Of a stretch of 64,000 bases of DNA, positions 1 to 13,809 are shown one piece after another. Positions within the stretch are counted from its first letter, which is position 1. Each line of letters starts with the position of its first letter. Both the position numbers and the translations under genes were made by a program. Under the pieces are notes generated by a model, which was not told the DNA's origin, made no database searches, and saw only the letters and a program-made list of their open reading frames with translations. Source of the stretch: Neocallimastix lanati (nom. inval.). Its lineage: Eukaryota > Neocallimastigomycota > Neocallimastigomycetes > Neocallimastigales > Neocallimastigaceae. The stretch covers positions 1,337,501 to 1,401,500 of the forward strand of contig JACVTC010000026.1 of assembly GCA_016946835.1 (NCBI GenBank). Direction: 5' to 3'.

Positions 1-204
1 GTATTTTTAATGACCATAGTTGCATATTATATATACAAATTATTAAAAAAAAAATTTTTTTTTTTATCTTTTTTTTCATTTATTTATATATTTTATTTTA
101 TCATATTTTATTATATTTTTATTTATTTATTTACTTAATTATTATTATTATCATTATCATTATTATCATTATTGTTATTAATTATTAATTATTAATTATA
201 ATAC

Positions 205-1056
205 CCATAATTCAGAATCTTCTTTTACAAAACTTCCATAAAAACGAACGACTTGAGGGCATATAATACTTTTCATAAAATTAATTTCCTTTATAATATC
301 ATTATAGTCATCCTCAATTGGTACTACCTTTATGGAAACAATTTCACTAGTTCTCTTATGAATAGCTTTATACACAGACCCATAAGATCTTTTTAATTAT
401 TGTTTAAAAAATTAATTAAAAATAATATAAATAATATAATAATAATAATAATAATAACAATAATAATTATAAATATAAAAAAATAAATATACATATGTAT
501 TAATAAAAATATAAATAAAAGAATAAAGTATTTAAATTAATATATTATTAAAATTAATATATTCTCGTTCTTTAAAGTAAATTATAACCATTTTTATTTA
601 ATTCGATTCATATATAATAATTATTATTGTTAATGTTGTTATTATTATTGTTGCATTTATTGAGATATAAAATTATTATTATTACTATTATTATTATTTT
701 ACTGTTAATCAAATTTAATTTTCTTTGATATTAATATATAGTAATGATTATAATAACATATAATATCAATAATAAAAATTATAATAATAATAATAATAAA
801 TAATAATAATAATAATAAATAATATATTATTTCAAAATAATTATATATATATTATTAATTCAATATAATTATAACATATTGTTAATTTTTAATAATAAAA
901 AATATATATTTAAAATTTTCTACTTAATATGGTATTATTAAAAGATATTAAACTTTTTAATATCATCCAGTTAGGTATAATTATAAAAGTAAAAAAATAA
1001 TATTCTTTTTTTTCTTTTAATCTTTTTTATTTTTATTTTTCATTTTAAACAACTTA

Positions 1057-1133
<77 letters not shown>

Positions 1134-1508
1134 CTTAAACTACTGTATATATTAAATATATATACATATTGTTTGTTTATTTAAATAATACTCGTTATTA
1201 TTATTATATTTTTTTTCATTAATTCAAAATTAATTAAAGATTTGTATTAATTAAATGTATGCTCAACACATTATAGTAAAAATTAATTTGTAAATTATAT
1301 TCAAATATTATTTTTTTGCTTTAAAAAAAATCCAAAAAATATTCTGTTATCTTATAATTGTTTATATAACTATATCTATAACATTTATTGTTATATATAT
1401 ATATATATATATATATATTCTTTACCCTTCTCCAATTTTTTCCATAATATTAAAAATTTCCTCTGGATTTCCTTTTAACTCTTCTTCCGTAAAATGACTT
1501 TCACTCAT
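205..1508 (-). CDS. Hippo/MST-type STE20 protein kinase, 5' part (continues past left edge)
   Basis: This is the N-terminal part of a serine/threonine kinase read leftward. Exon 1 is 1508-1426 (start ATG 1508-1506, 27 codons plus 2 bases). The intron donor reads GTAAAG. Exon 2 is 388-205 and resumes in phase. Exon 1 ends in the glycine-loop lead-in NPEEIFNIMEKIGEG. Exon 2 completes the loop (SYGSVYKAIHKRT), then gives the ATP-binding lysine in VSIKVVPIE (about residue 48), the helix-C segment DIIKEINFMKS and VVRFYGSFVKEDSELW. Each block matches the MST1/2-Hippo-Sid1 group of germinal-centre kinases in order and spacing. These kinases act in Hippo/septation-initiation type pathways controlling division and morphogenesis. 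Exon 2 ends at TGG before a GTATTA donor; the catalytic loop and C-lobe lie outside the window. I saw no further exon at 1-204. Family assignment is firm; which of the MST, Sid1 or Nak1 paralogues it is cannot be settled from about 88 residues. Confidence 0.85.
389..1425 (-). other. First intron of the kinase gene, AT-rich
   Basis: The 1,037-base intron separates the two halves of the glycine loop. It holds an (AAT)n tract near 1059-1130 and a TA run at 1393-1418, and has no coding potential. It is long compared with the other introns in this window. Confidence 0.7.
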
Positions 1509-1528
1509 TGTAAGAAAAATAATTTATA

Positions 1529-1575
<47 letters not shown>

Positions 1576-2378
1576 AGGAAAAGGAATAATAATAAAAAAA
1601 AAAAAAAATAAAGTAATAGAAATAAAATTGTATCGAAGTGTAATTAAAATAAAATAAAAAAATAAATATTTATCAAAATTGTCTTATATATTTTTATTCA
1701 ATCATAAATGTTTTTTTTTTTTTTATTTTCGGATCTGTTTTTTGTTTTTTGTTTTGTTTTGTTTTTGTTTTATTATTAATATTTGTTATTAAAATTCCCT
1801 ATATTTCTTTAGAGGTATATCTTTCTTCTCTTCTCTTTTATTTAAATATATGTATGTAAAAAGAAAAAAAGAATTATCAATCAAAAATCTTTATGTATCA
1901 ATATATAATTAAATAAAATAATATTTTAATGTTCTCTACAACTTATTTTTAATTATTGTTATTACTGTTTTTATTTTTTCATTTTTTTATATATATATAT
2001 ATATATATTTTTTTAAAAAAAAAATAAATATTATCTTCTTCTAATAATATTTAATTTCTCCACTTTTATTTATATAAAAGTAATTATTAAAATAAAGTAA
2101 TATATAATTAATTAATAATAAAACGATTATTTAAAAAATAAAGAAAAAGAAAGTATATATATATATATATATACTTTTATATATAATAACAAATAATTCC
2201 AAATAATAAAAAAATTAAATTAATAACCCTTTTTAATTATTTTTGAGAATATAAATAATAAAAAATAAAATAAAATAAAAATAAAAAAAAAGTTTATATA
2301 TAATAATCATAATTATTATAATTTTATTTTTATAATTTATGATGACATTAATTAAAAATTAGTTACTAATACTATAAT

Positions 2379-2440
2379 TAAGAAATAATAATAGTAATTA
2401 TAATAATATTTATTATTATAATTACTATTATTATTTCTTA
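2379..2440. repeat. Perfect 62-nt palindrome
   Basis: Arms 2379-2408 and 2411-2440 are exact reverse complements separated by TT. It would extrude as a 30-bp stem with a 2-base loop. Composition is AT-rich but the arms are not a simple repeat (TAAGAAATAATAATAGTAAT). Confidence 0.85.
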
Positions 2441-2449
2441 TTTAAAGTT

Positions 2450-2492
<43 letters not shown>

Positions 2493-2987
2493 AAAAGAAA
2501 TAATATGAAGTAATTGACTAAGTTTGGGTAGTTATAATTTAACAATTAATTATTTATTATATATTGTATAATGTTTAAAGCTCTTTTTAAAAATTAAAAT
2601 ACATCAATAAAAAAAAAAAAAAATTCTGTATGATATTTAATTAAGAATAAAAATAAAAAATATATGTGTATATATCATTAAAATTATATCTAAAATATAA
2701 ATAAAATCTTTAGAGCTAATATATATATTATTGTGTATATAAAGTAGGACTTTATTTTTTTTATTTAATTTTATCCTAATACATTTATAAAAATCATTAC
2801 TTATTTTAATTAGAAACTAACAAAGAAAATATAATTTCATTATTATTAATTTAGTATATATATATCATATTATATTTCTTTTAAATGTACAATTGAAGCA
2901 TGTAGACAAAGTTTTTTTTTTTTTTTTTATTATTTTATTTTAAGATCTTTATTATTGTATATTTATATATAATATTGTATATTGAAG

Positions 2988-3032
<45 letters not shown>

Positions 3033-3179
3033 TTCATTTTTAATTAGATTTAATATTAGAAAAGTGTTATCAATATTTTTTTTCTCTCCATAAATTTAAT
3101 TAATATAAAATTTTTTTTTTTAAAAAAAAAAAGGAAAAGAATTTAACTTTTAAATAAAATTAACACGTAATTGAAGATT

Positions 3180-3315
<136 letters not shown>

Positions 3316-3614
3316 TACCATCATTTAAAAAAAAAATTAGTTATAATATAATTAATGGTCAAAAGTTTAATATTTAAACTTTATTATATCTATAATATTT
3401 ATCAAATAATTATCAATAGATGAAATAATCCTAAATTTTATATTTTTAGAAATGAAAAATAATCCTAAAAATTTTTATCAATAATATTTATAATTCTTTA
3501 GAATTGTGAATAAAACGATATATATTAATGCTATAATTTTAAAGTTTTTCTTGTGAGAATATTTTAGTAAATATATATCTTATTTAATATCTGAAGAGTT
3601 TTTTTTTAAATCGA

Positions 3615-3649
<35 letters not shown>

Positions 3650-3930
3650 AAATCTTAGTAAGCATATATTTCATATAAGTTTTTGAGATGTATTTTATTT
3701 TATTTTTATAATTATTATTTATTAAATTAAATAATAATGAAAGTTTTAAAAAAAAATTAAGTCAATATATATAAATGATTTATTTAAAAAAAAAAAGTTT
3801 TAATAAAATTTTTAAAAATAAAAATTTCGAATCTGTAATATAAAAAACCAATTCAATTAAACACTTGTTATATGTTACACAATGGATGAATAATTTTATT
3901 TATTTTTAATTAATACTAATTATTAATTGT

Positions 3931-4048
3931 TTGAATTATTAATTATTATTTTTAAATTTTTAAAGGTTGAAAATTATTCTGTCATATATTTGAATTATTA
4001 ATTATTATTTTTAAATTTTTAAAGGTTGAAAATTATTCTGTCATATAT
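3931..4048. repeat. Perfect 59-bp direct tandem duplication
   Basis: Copies 3931-3989 and 3990-4048 appear identical, including the non-simple core AAAGGTTGAAAATTATTC. Perfect identity in this decayed region indicates a recent duplication. Confidence 0.85.
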
Positions 4049-4077
4049 ATTATTAAATATATTTTTGTTAAAAATAT

Positions 4078-4935
4078 AAAAAAAAAAACTTACAAAGAAA
4101 TTAATTCTATAAAGTAAAATTTCTATATAAAGTTTATTTGAAATGTGTTTAAAAAATATGGATTACAAAGCTATATATAAATACCTATAATGTTAATTTT
4201 TTTTTTCTCACATTAATATTTTAAAGTTAAAATAAAATAAAATAAAAAAAAGGTATTTACAATAAAGTAATAGAAGTAAATTTAATTAAAAAAAAATAAT
4301 TTAATTGAATAATTATTATTATCATTGTAGTAATTTATATTTTCGTTTTGAAATGTTTAAGACCTTTTTTTTTTTTTTTAATTCAAAAGGAAAAGGATTA
4401 TAATAAAATTTATAACCGAATAGTAATTATATATATATCTTATAAATAGAATTTTATATTTGATAATATATAAAAATTAATAAATATATCATTTAATTCA
4501 TAAGGACATTAATTATAAACTCTATAAAATTTATGTGAAATATGTTTCATAATTTATTAATAACAAAGTTTTAAATAGTCAATCTAATTATATATACATC
4601 AATAACATTATTATTATTTTTTCTCTCTCTTTAATATTTAACAGTTATATATTTATAAAAAGATAGAAAAGAAAAAAGAAAGAAAAAGAAAAAAAAAAAG
4701 AAAATAAAAGTATAAAAAGATTATACTAAATTTAATAACCGAATAATAATAAACTTTTATATATATGTAAAATAGAATTTTATTTTTGAAATATACATAT
4801 ATATATAGATTTATATATATCATTAAACCCAAAAAGAAATTAATTCAAAAAAGGAAAAATTTCTTTATAAAATTTCTTTAACATTTGTTTCATAAAACAT
4901 GGATAACAAAAATTATTTTATTAATAATAATGGAT
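4078..4935. repeat. Diverged tandem repeat, unit about 330-400 bp
   Basis: Three diverged copies of one block are visible near 4085-4165, 4495-4565 and 4815-4910. Each has a GAAATTAATT-like start, a CTATAAA.TTT middle and a TTGAAATGTGTTT/ATATGTTTCAT end leading to AAACATGGATAACAAA or similar. Two linking segments also match each other (about 4410-4490 and 4725-4815: AATAACCGAATA, then AATAGAATTTTAT, then ATATATCATTAAA). This suggests an old tandem satellite, aligned by eye. Confidence 0.5.
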
Positions 4936-7900
4936 ATAAATTTGGGTATTTATTGTCTATTTAAATAATAAATATGATATATATATTATGTAATTTAAAA
5001 AGTTACTTGAAACAAATATAATAATTTATAATTATATAAAAGAGAAAAAAAATAGTAAATATAAAAAAAAACATTAATAATTTTCTTTGAAAGTTATTTA
5101 TTAATAATTAAAGCATAATAAATAACTATAGTTTATAAATATTTATATAGTAATATATTAATAAAACAACAATAATATTTCTTTTAATTGAAAATATTGA
5201 ATATATTATTTGCTACTTATTAAACATCATTTTTAATAAATAAAACATAATTTTATTATATAAAAATATAAAAATTTTCTTTATATGTTAAATGATATAG
5301 ATATATATAAGAATTAAATTCAACCAATATCACATTTTTATTTTATTTTATTTTTTTTAATATTGTAAATGATATAAATAATATTGGAATATCTTTTTAT
5401 TTATTTACTAATTATATTATAATAATATTTAATTTATGGAATGTTTTCGTACTATATTTAATATTATTTTTTTATTTTAATGAAATAACTTCTAATTAAA
5501 AAATAAAAATATAAATCTCGCTATTTTTAAAAAACCTTTTTAATCGAAATTATACTCTTTTAATTATTTATAAAAAAAAAAAAAAGACAAAAGTATAAAC
5601 ATTTTAAAAATTGATTATATATATAATATGAATAATTCATATTTTAAATAGTTTTTTAAGATTTATTTTAAAAATTATATTTTTAATCTGTTTGTTTTAA
5701 CATAATAATAAAATATACTATAATATATTTATTGTATATTTTTGAATAATTATATAAATAAAAAACTTTACTATTTCTCATTTGTTTTTAAAGTTTTTAA
5801 TATATATCAATTTAAAATTCGATTTTATATTAAAGTTGTCAATATTATTTAATATATAATATTTATTATGAATTTTATAACAATTTATTTTTATAGCCAC
5901 AAAAAAAAATTCAAAACATGTCAATTTCTTAAGATTTTATTGGTTAATTTTAAATAAAAATAAATTGAAAATATTAAAAAAAAAAAAAAAAGAATTAATG
6001 GTATAGTTAATCTAGATAATACATAATTGCAATTACTCTGAGTATTATTTAAGACATTACTTAATACACTTACTACAAACCATTAGGTAAATACCTACGA
6101 TTACTAGATGTTTGCAATTTAAAATAGTATTCCGATAGTACTTCTATTTGTTATTCTTTAATATTAAAAATAATAAAAAATAACTAATAATAATATTAAA
6201 GGCAATAATGATAAATAATAAATAATAAATAATAAATAATAATAGTAATATATAATTAATAAAATAATATATAATAAAAATATAAAATATAAAATTATAA
6301 AATTATAAAATTATAAATAAATTATAAAATAATTAATTAATAAATAATAATTGTGGTTATTAAGAATAATTCAAACCTTTTTAATATTAATATAAATAAT
6401 TAAAAAAAAAATAAGATGATGCGAGGTTGAACATATTATAGAAATTACCAAAATATGAATATAATTAAATTAAATATTATACAAATGAATTTAATGAATT
6501 GTTGGTTTTACTGATTAATTGAATATACATTAAATCAATAATTCTAAATAATAAAATTATATATTTTGTATTAATAATTGATATTATTTTTTATATTATG
6601 ACTGGTCATCAACAACTTCAGTAATATTATTAATTAATATTCTTAAAAATTATTATTTATTATTTAATATTTTATTAAATGTTTATTTATTATTAATATT
6701 TGATACATATTTTTTAATATTTAATATTTATTTTTTTATATTTTTATTATTATGATAAAGGATATTACTAGATTCGATCTTGTTCTTTATTTAATTATGG
6801 AATAAAATATTTATTTACTTAAATTTAGTCTTATTATTAATTTATTTAATATTTAATATACGACAAAAGGTGATATATTATTTTTAACATATATGAATTA
6901 AATTATATTTATATTATATAGAAATTTATTTACTATATTATTTTTATAAGTCATTATAAATAAATCATTTAATAATATATATCTTTATGTTAATTTATAT
7001 TTTAGTTTGCATATTAAATATTTAATTATTTTAAAAATTATTCATATGATGCCCATATTTTTATATTATGATATTAACAAAAATAATAACATGATTAATT
7101 AAATAAAACTTTCTATATAATATAAATATATGATATTATAAATAAATCATTTAATAATACATATTTTTATGTTAATTATTTTAGTTATAAATAATTTATA
7201 CTATACGTTTAAAATACACCACAATAAATATTTTCCAGACATTTTAATCATGATAGTTTTAATGTATTTTTATAATAATTTTTTATACGAAATTTTATTA
7301 TTATTTAAAGTTTATAATTTTATTCTATATCAATTAATTATTAAATTTATTTACTTAATATTTAATATTTAATATTTAATATTCAATTTATTATATTTAT
7401 AATTTTTTAGTTATTTAATATTATTATTTATTATTCAATAGTTTCACCAATTGTTATAGATTTAAAAAAAATGTAGAAAAAGAATTGACATAAAATTACA
7501 AAGCCTAATTGCTTAATAATTAAAAAAATATTTTTTTTTTATAAAAACTCCTATATTATTGAAAATTTTAATTTATTATCAATATTACAAATAAAAATAG
7601 AAAAGATTTAAAAAGCGTTTTAAAATGAACTAAATAAATTTCACATATATTATTCATAACTTTTTTAAAACTTTTTTTATTTTATAAAAATAAATTTTAT
7701 TTTATAAGAAAATTTATTTTATATACAATTAATTTATTGTTTTAATTTAATTTTTTTTTTTTTTTAAAATAGCGAATCCAAATTTCTTGGTATTTCCTAA
7801 AAAAGATAAACACAATAATAATCCAATAAAATTTTGCAATATTAATTATGACCATAGCCTCTTTTTGTATTTTTTTAAAAAAAGATTAAATATATTTAAT

Positions 7901-8406
7901 TACAAAAAAAAAAAAAATAATATAAAATAAAAAATAAAAAATAATAATAAAGACCTTAAAAAAAAACAATAGGTAAATAATTTTTTTACGGCGAATAGAT
8001 AGTTAAATCACTTTTAAATTGTTTGTAACATATTTATGTATATTTTAATATATTATAAATTAAATAAATATTAAATCTACTACATTAAAATATAAATTTA
8101 TTTTGCTACATGTAATATAATTAAAAGAAAACGTATTAAACATTTGTATAGAATACGTACAACATATACAAATATATAAATGATTAGATAAATAAATTAT
8201 TATTTAAAAGTTATAAGCCATGTTATTATATCAAATAGCTTTTATATATTATAAATAGCTTTATTATATTTATTATTATTTTTATAAGTATTTACTAGTA
8301 TATATATTCTATTATTAAAAAAAAGGATATATATATATTTAAATTTTTAAAAACTATTTTGTATACTAAACTTAATAATTATCTTTACTTTTAATAATAT
8401 ATTTTA

Positions 8407-8565
8407 TTTATTATTTATTATTTATTATTCAATTATTTATTATTTATTATTTATTATTTATTATTTATTATTTATTATTTATTATTTATTATTTATTATT
8501 TATTATTTATTATTTATTATTATTACTTATTATTTATTACTTATTATTTATTACTTATTATCAAT
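8407..8565. repeat. TTATTTA heptamer tandem array
   Basis: About twenty near-perfect copies of TTATTTA, with TTACTTA variants toward the right end. The same heptamer recurs at 26880-27060 (reverse complement, inside a gene intron) and at 52567-52805. Confidence 0.85.
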
Positions 8566-11500
8566 TATTCAAAATTATGAAATAAAGATGAAAAAGATAG
8601 TAAAATTAAAAATAAAAATATTAAAGTATTTCCTTGGCAAAAAATAAATAATAGAATAAAAATTTTTAGAAACTTTGCGTTTTCTTAAACATAAATATTC
8701 ATATAAGATTCATCATCTTAATAGGATAAAAAATGTATTTAACTTCGATACAAAAAAAAACCAATGAAAATCATAATAGTATTTATATTTATTGTACTTT
8801 ATATTTATATTCATTTTATGAATAAATTTTAAATTATTCCAATTTCTCTTTTTTAACATAAATAATTATGTAATTACTAGAATAATTAAAAATAATAATA
8901 AAAATAAAGGTAAATTCTCATTTTTTGAGAGATATATTTATGTTTAATTATGATTAATTATAGACTATTTAATTATAACCATATTGAATAAAATTTATAT
9001 TATTTAATCTTGTAATTTATTATTTATTTAAATTTACATATGAAAAAAAAAAAATCATATTAAATTTTTATAATTAATAAATAAAACAATAATATTATTA
9101 TATAATAATAAATATTTATAAAAAATAAATATTTTATTTATTATTAATTTATTTATTAAAATGAAATTTCTGATATTGAGATTTTTATTGAACCAATAAA
9201 ATTTTTCTTTATCATTAGTATCATTTTTATTTTAACAATTATATATAAATGAAAAAAGAAAATAAAAAAAAAAATATATATATATATATTTATTTATATA
9301 TAATTTTTGAAATATAATAATATTACATGAATTACTAATAATATAAAATGTTATTGTTATAGAAATTATGAATATTTATTAAAATGAAAAGATAATAAAT
9401 ATTCATATAAATTTTAAGCTAGCTACGATTAAATTAAATAATGTTTATGATAACCTTCAACGAAAAATTTATCGATTAGACTATAAAACTAGAAATTTTT
9501 ATGAAAAAACATATTTAAATATTTTTCTTTTAACTAAATGATATGATATATTATATATATCCTATAATTAATATGAGAGATTAATATAAATTCTATAAAT
9601 ATGAAAATAAAAGGATTTGAAATAAAAGTATTAATTAAAAAAGGCTAAATAACTATAACTGATTATATTATAATTCTATTATATTAATATTGTAACAATA
9701 AACTTATAAATATGTATTATAAATTTAGAAATATCTTTAAAAATAAAAATTTATTATTTTTTATACTTTTTTTATTTCCTGCTTCTTCTTCTAGTTAGAA
9801 ATATTTAATGTTTCTATAAATAGAAAGTTTAAAAATTTTATGATTTACGAGAAATTATTGGTTTTAAAACATTTATATATATATTTTATATATTAAGTAT
9901 ATTAAGATAAATAATAATAAAAATAATAAAAATAGTTTAATTTTATATTTTGAATATTAAAGTAAATGTCGATTAATATTAATTAGTATTATTTTTATAC
10001 ATTGGAAAGAATAGTTTTTTTTTTTAAATAATGAAGAAAAAAAAATTAAAAAAAATTATTCATTTTTAATTGACAAACAATTCATGGATACTTTTTTTTT
10101 TTTATTGTAAAATTTATATGATATAAAATTTTAAATTATTGATACACATATTCTATTATTATCCTTATAATAACTATATAATGTATATCATTAATTATTA
10201 ATTTATAGTTTTATATTTTTAATCAAAGTTTTTACTTTTTATATTTCAGTTTATTTATTTATTTATTTTTAATTTTTTTTTATTATTATATTTGTATTTA
10301 AAATTATATTAATTTAATATATATTAATCTTGTATGTATTATACAATACTTTATATTTTAATATATATATATAATTTTATTATAAACATATATAATAATG
10401 TATTATTTTATATTTAGTTTAATAATAAAAAATCAATTTTATTACCTTTGTTTAATAGAAAATAATATAAAACAAATAATAATCTAAATTTTCTATTTAT
10501 TAATATGTTAATAAAAAAGGTAGAATTCAAACAATTTATTTTTATTTTTATTTTTATTTTTATTTTTATTTGTATTCAAAACATTATATATTACTTTAAT
10601 TACTGAATATATTTTAATACAGTAATATAGTATTCTAATAATATATAAAAAATAAAAATATGTTTACCTCTTTTCATTTTTATATTATTTATTATTTGTT
10701 TATTTATTATTAATTTATTATTTATTATTTTTAGAATTATTTAGAATTTATATATAAATTTAATATTTTATTTTTATATTTGCATCAATAATATAATAAT
10801 TTAATTTAAATAATATAGAATAAAATTATTTGAATTATTTCTATTTTATTATGAATATTATTGAAATAAAATAAAATAAAAATAAAAACTATAATTAATC
10901 AAATTAAAATTATTATAATATATCCAAAATAAAAATTAATCCATATTAATATTATATAAAGATTTTAATAATAATCAAAAGTTTAATATTTTTAATTTAT
11001 TATTAGAATTATAGTTTATACTAATAGTAATAATACTAACCATAAAATAAATAATAATAATTATAAAATGTAATAATATTAATAATAAACATATTTAGCA
11101 CTTTATAATATTTTTTTAAAAAAAATTATTTATTTATTAATATTTAACTATTTAATATCTTTTTTCCCACCAAAAAACATAGAATTATTTAAAGTTTATT
11201 AATATTTATGTAGGGATAGAAAGGAGAAAAATATATATTCATTATTAAACAGAAAATATCTTATTTTATTTTCTTTTATTTTTTTTAATTTGTACCAATG
11301 ACCATGGCTCTTCGAAGCAGAAGATTTTGTAATTAAATTTTATTTATAATTCCATATTTAACAAAAATGATTTTTTATCATATTTATTTTTACATTATGC
11401 TTAATTTATCTTGTAAATTTTTATAATTAAAGAAAATTTAATCTTAAATATTCTTATAAATAAAGAAAATAATATATATATTTAATAGATACAACTTTAA

Positions 11501-13809
11501 TTATTTTTTTTATGATTTTTTAACCCACTAAATTTATATTTATATGTTAATAAATTATTAATAGTATGACTTTATTATAATTAATTATAATTTTAAAAAA
11601 GAATAATGTAAGAACTAATAAAAAAAATAAAAATAAAAATAATACATAATAAATATTTATGATTAAAGATAAATAAAAATAGAATATCAGAATATAAAAT
11701 TCGTTGCTCATAATAAGAAATGTTTCATAAAAAAAGCATAAGTTTATCAAAGCATTTTATTTTTAAAATTAGTCTCTTTTAAAAATAATAAAAAATTGTT
11801 TAATTAGTATTTAATTTTATATTATAAAGAAATTGTATAATTTTCATGAGAATTTTTCTTTTTTCTTTTTTTTATTTTTATTTATTATTTTTTTTTATTA
11901 TTATTTCAATATAATATTTATTAATTATTAAAATAAAAATTAATAATTTCCTCTTCTTAAAACTATTTTAAATGGTTTTAATTAATAGAAATTTTTAATA
12001 AAATAAAAATTTATTTTATAAACTATTTTTTAAAACATTTCCAAAAATTGATTTTTTCTATGATTAGGGAAAGTTGTTTATTAATAATCCGTTGAACTTA
12101 AACAATTAATAAATGATTAAATTAATAATAATAATAATATTAAAAATATAAATAAAAAAAAAAAAAAAGAAAAAAAAGAAATTACGATAAAGCAATAAAA
12201 TTATTATTGTTTTTAATGGTTTAATCGTTTGATAATTAATTATTAATAATTATAATAAAATAAAATAAAATACATTATATATACATATATGTATACATAT
12301 ACCTATTAATTTATTATATTCTATAGAATTTTTACATAAAATATATTATTGGTATATTATATTTATAAATGTAGGTTAATATTTTTTCAATTATATATAT
12401 AAATATATTTTATATAATAATATTTAAACTATTTAATATATTATTTTTTTAAAATTTTATTGTGTGTTGTGTATATAAAAAAAAAGAAACCACAATAGTT
12501 AATAATTATATAAATCAAGAGAATATGTATTAATATATATTAATATATATGGATCATTAAATTATTATATTTAATACTATATAATTAATAAAATCATCTA
12601 TTAAATCTTTTATTATTTTATTTATATATTATTCATTTTTATTATTAATTTAATAATATTAATATATGGATCATTTATTAATATTATTTTATATTCTAAA
12701 AATTTAATTAATATATAATTAAATTTATTATAATATTATATAATTAATATAAATTTAAATTAAGTATAATATATTAAGAAAAAAAAATTTTTTTATATTT
12801 ATTATAGTTTTATTATATCATATATACGAAATTTTTTTTTAAACATTTATATAATTTTAATTAATAATATTTGAAAAAAAAAATCTTACTACTTTAATTT
12901 TTATATTACATAATATAATATATCATTAATATTGATTTTTATAATTACTTAATATATTATATTATTAATATATAATATAAACATTACATTATAATTATAT
13001 TGTATCATAAATTTTAAGTTATTATTTTATATAATTTAGTAATATATAATTATACGACTTATATATTTAAATAGAATTTTTTTTAATAGATATATATTCA
13101 AAATTATATAAAATAAAACATTTTTTCTTTCAAAATTTCATATTACTTTTTCTTTTTTTTTTACAAAAAAAAAAAAAAAAATAATAGATACAAAAAAAAA
13201 AAAAAAAAATTAATAAATAAATAAATAAAATATAAAAAAATAAAATAAAAATAATAAAAAACAAAAAATTAAATTAAAAAAAAAAAAAAAAAGTGAATTA
13301 AAAAAAAAAATAAAATAGAACTATAGAAAAATAAATATTCCTTTACTATAATTTATTTTTATTCATAATATATTTATTCGTTTTTCCAATAACTTTAAAT
13401 TTATTTATTCGATATTATATTCTGTATGTAAGCAATTTTTATTTATTTAAAATATTTAATTTCTTTAAGATATGAAATAAAATAATAAATATTACGAAGA
13501 ATAAAAAAAGTTTTAGTTTATTATTAAAGTATGATTAAAAAATTTGAAAAATATTTATTAATAAAGTAAAGTTTAAAATAAGCATAATTTTAGAAATAAT
13601 TAAATAAGAGAGTTAAAAAAAAGTTTATTGATAAATTTAAAAATATATCATTTATTATTAATTAGAAAATTAAATAAAGGATTTGTTAAATATGTTTAAT
13701 ATTAAAAATAATATAATATTGAAATATTAAAAATAAAAGTAAAATACTAATGGTTATTAATATATATTTATTAAAGTACATAAATTATTTTAAAATATAT
13801 AATATATAA

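Noticed and set aside
1-204. Next exon of the kinase gene
   Set aside because: A short frame near 1-40 on the minus strand has no AG acceptor before it and does not match the kinase continuation (expected VMEY-like sequence).
7169-7372. 67-residue frame (and 11547-11750 on the minus strand)
   Set aside because: Composition is just that of AT-rich DNA read in an open frame; no motif and no splice context.
11295-11335. Possible tRNA (GACCATGGCTCTTCGAAGC)
   Set aside because: No acceptor stem or cloverleaf can be drawn and the A and B boxes are absent.
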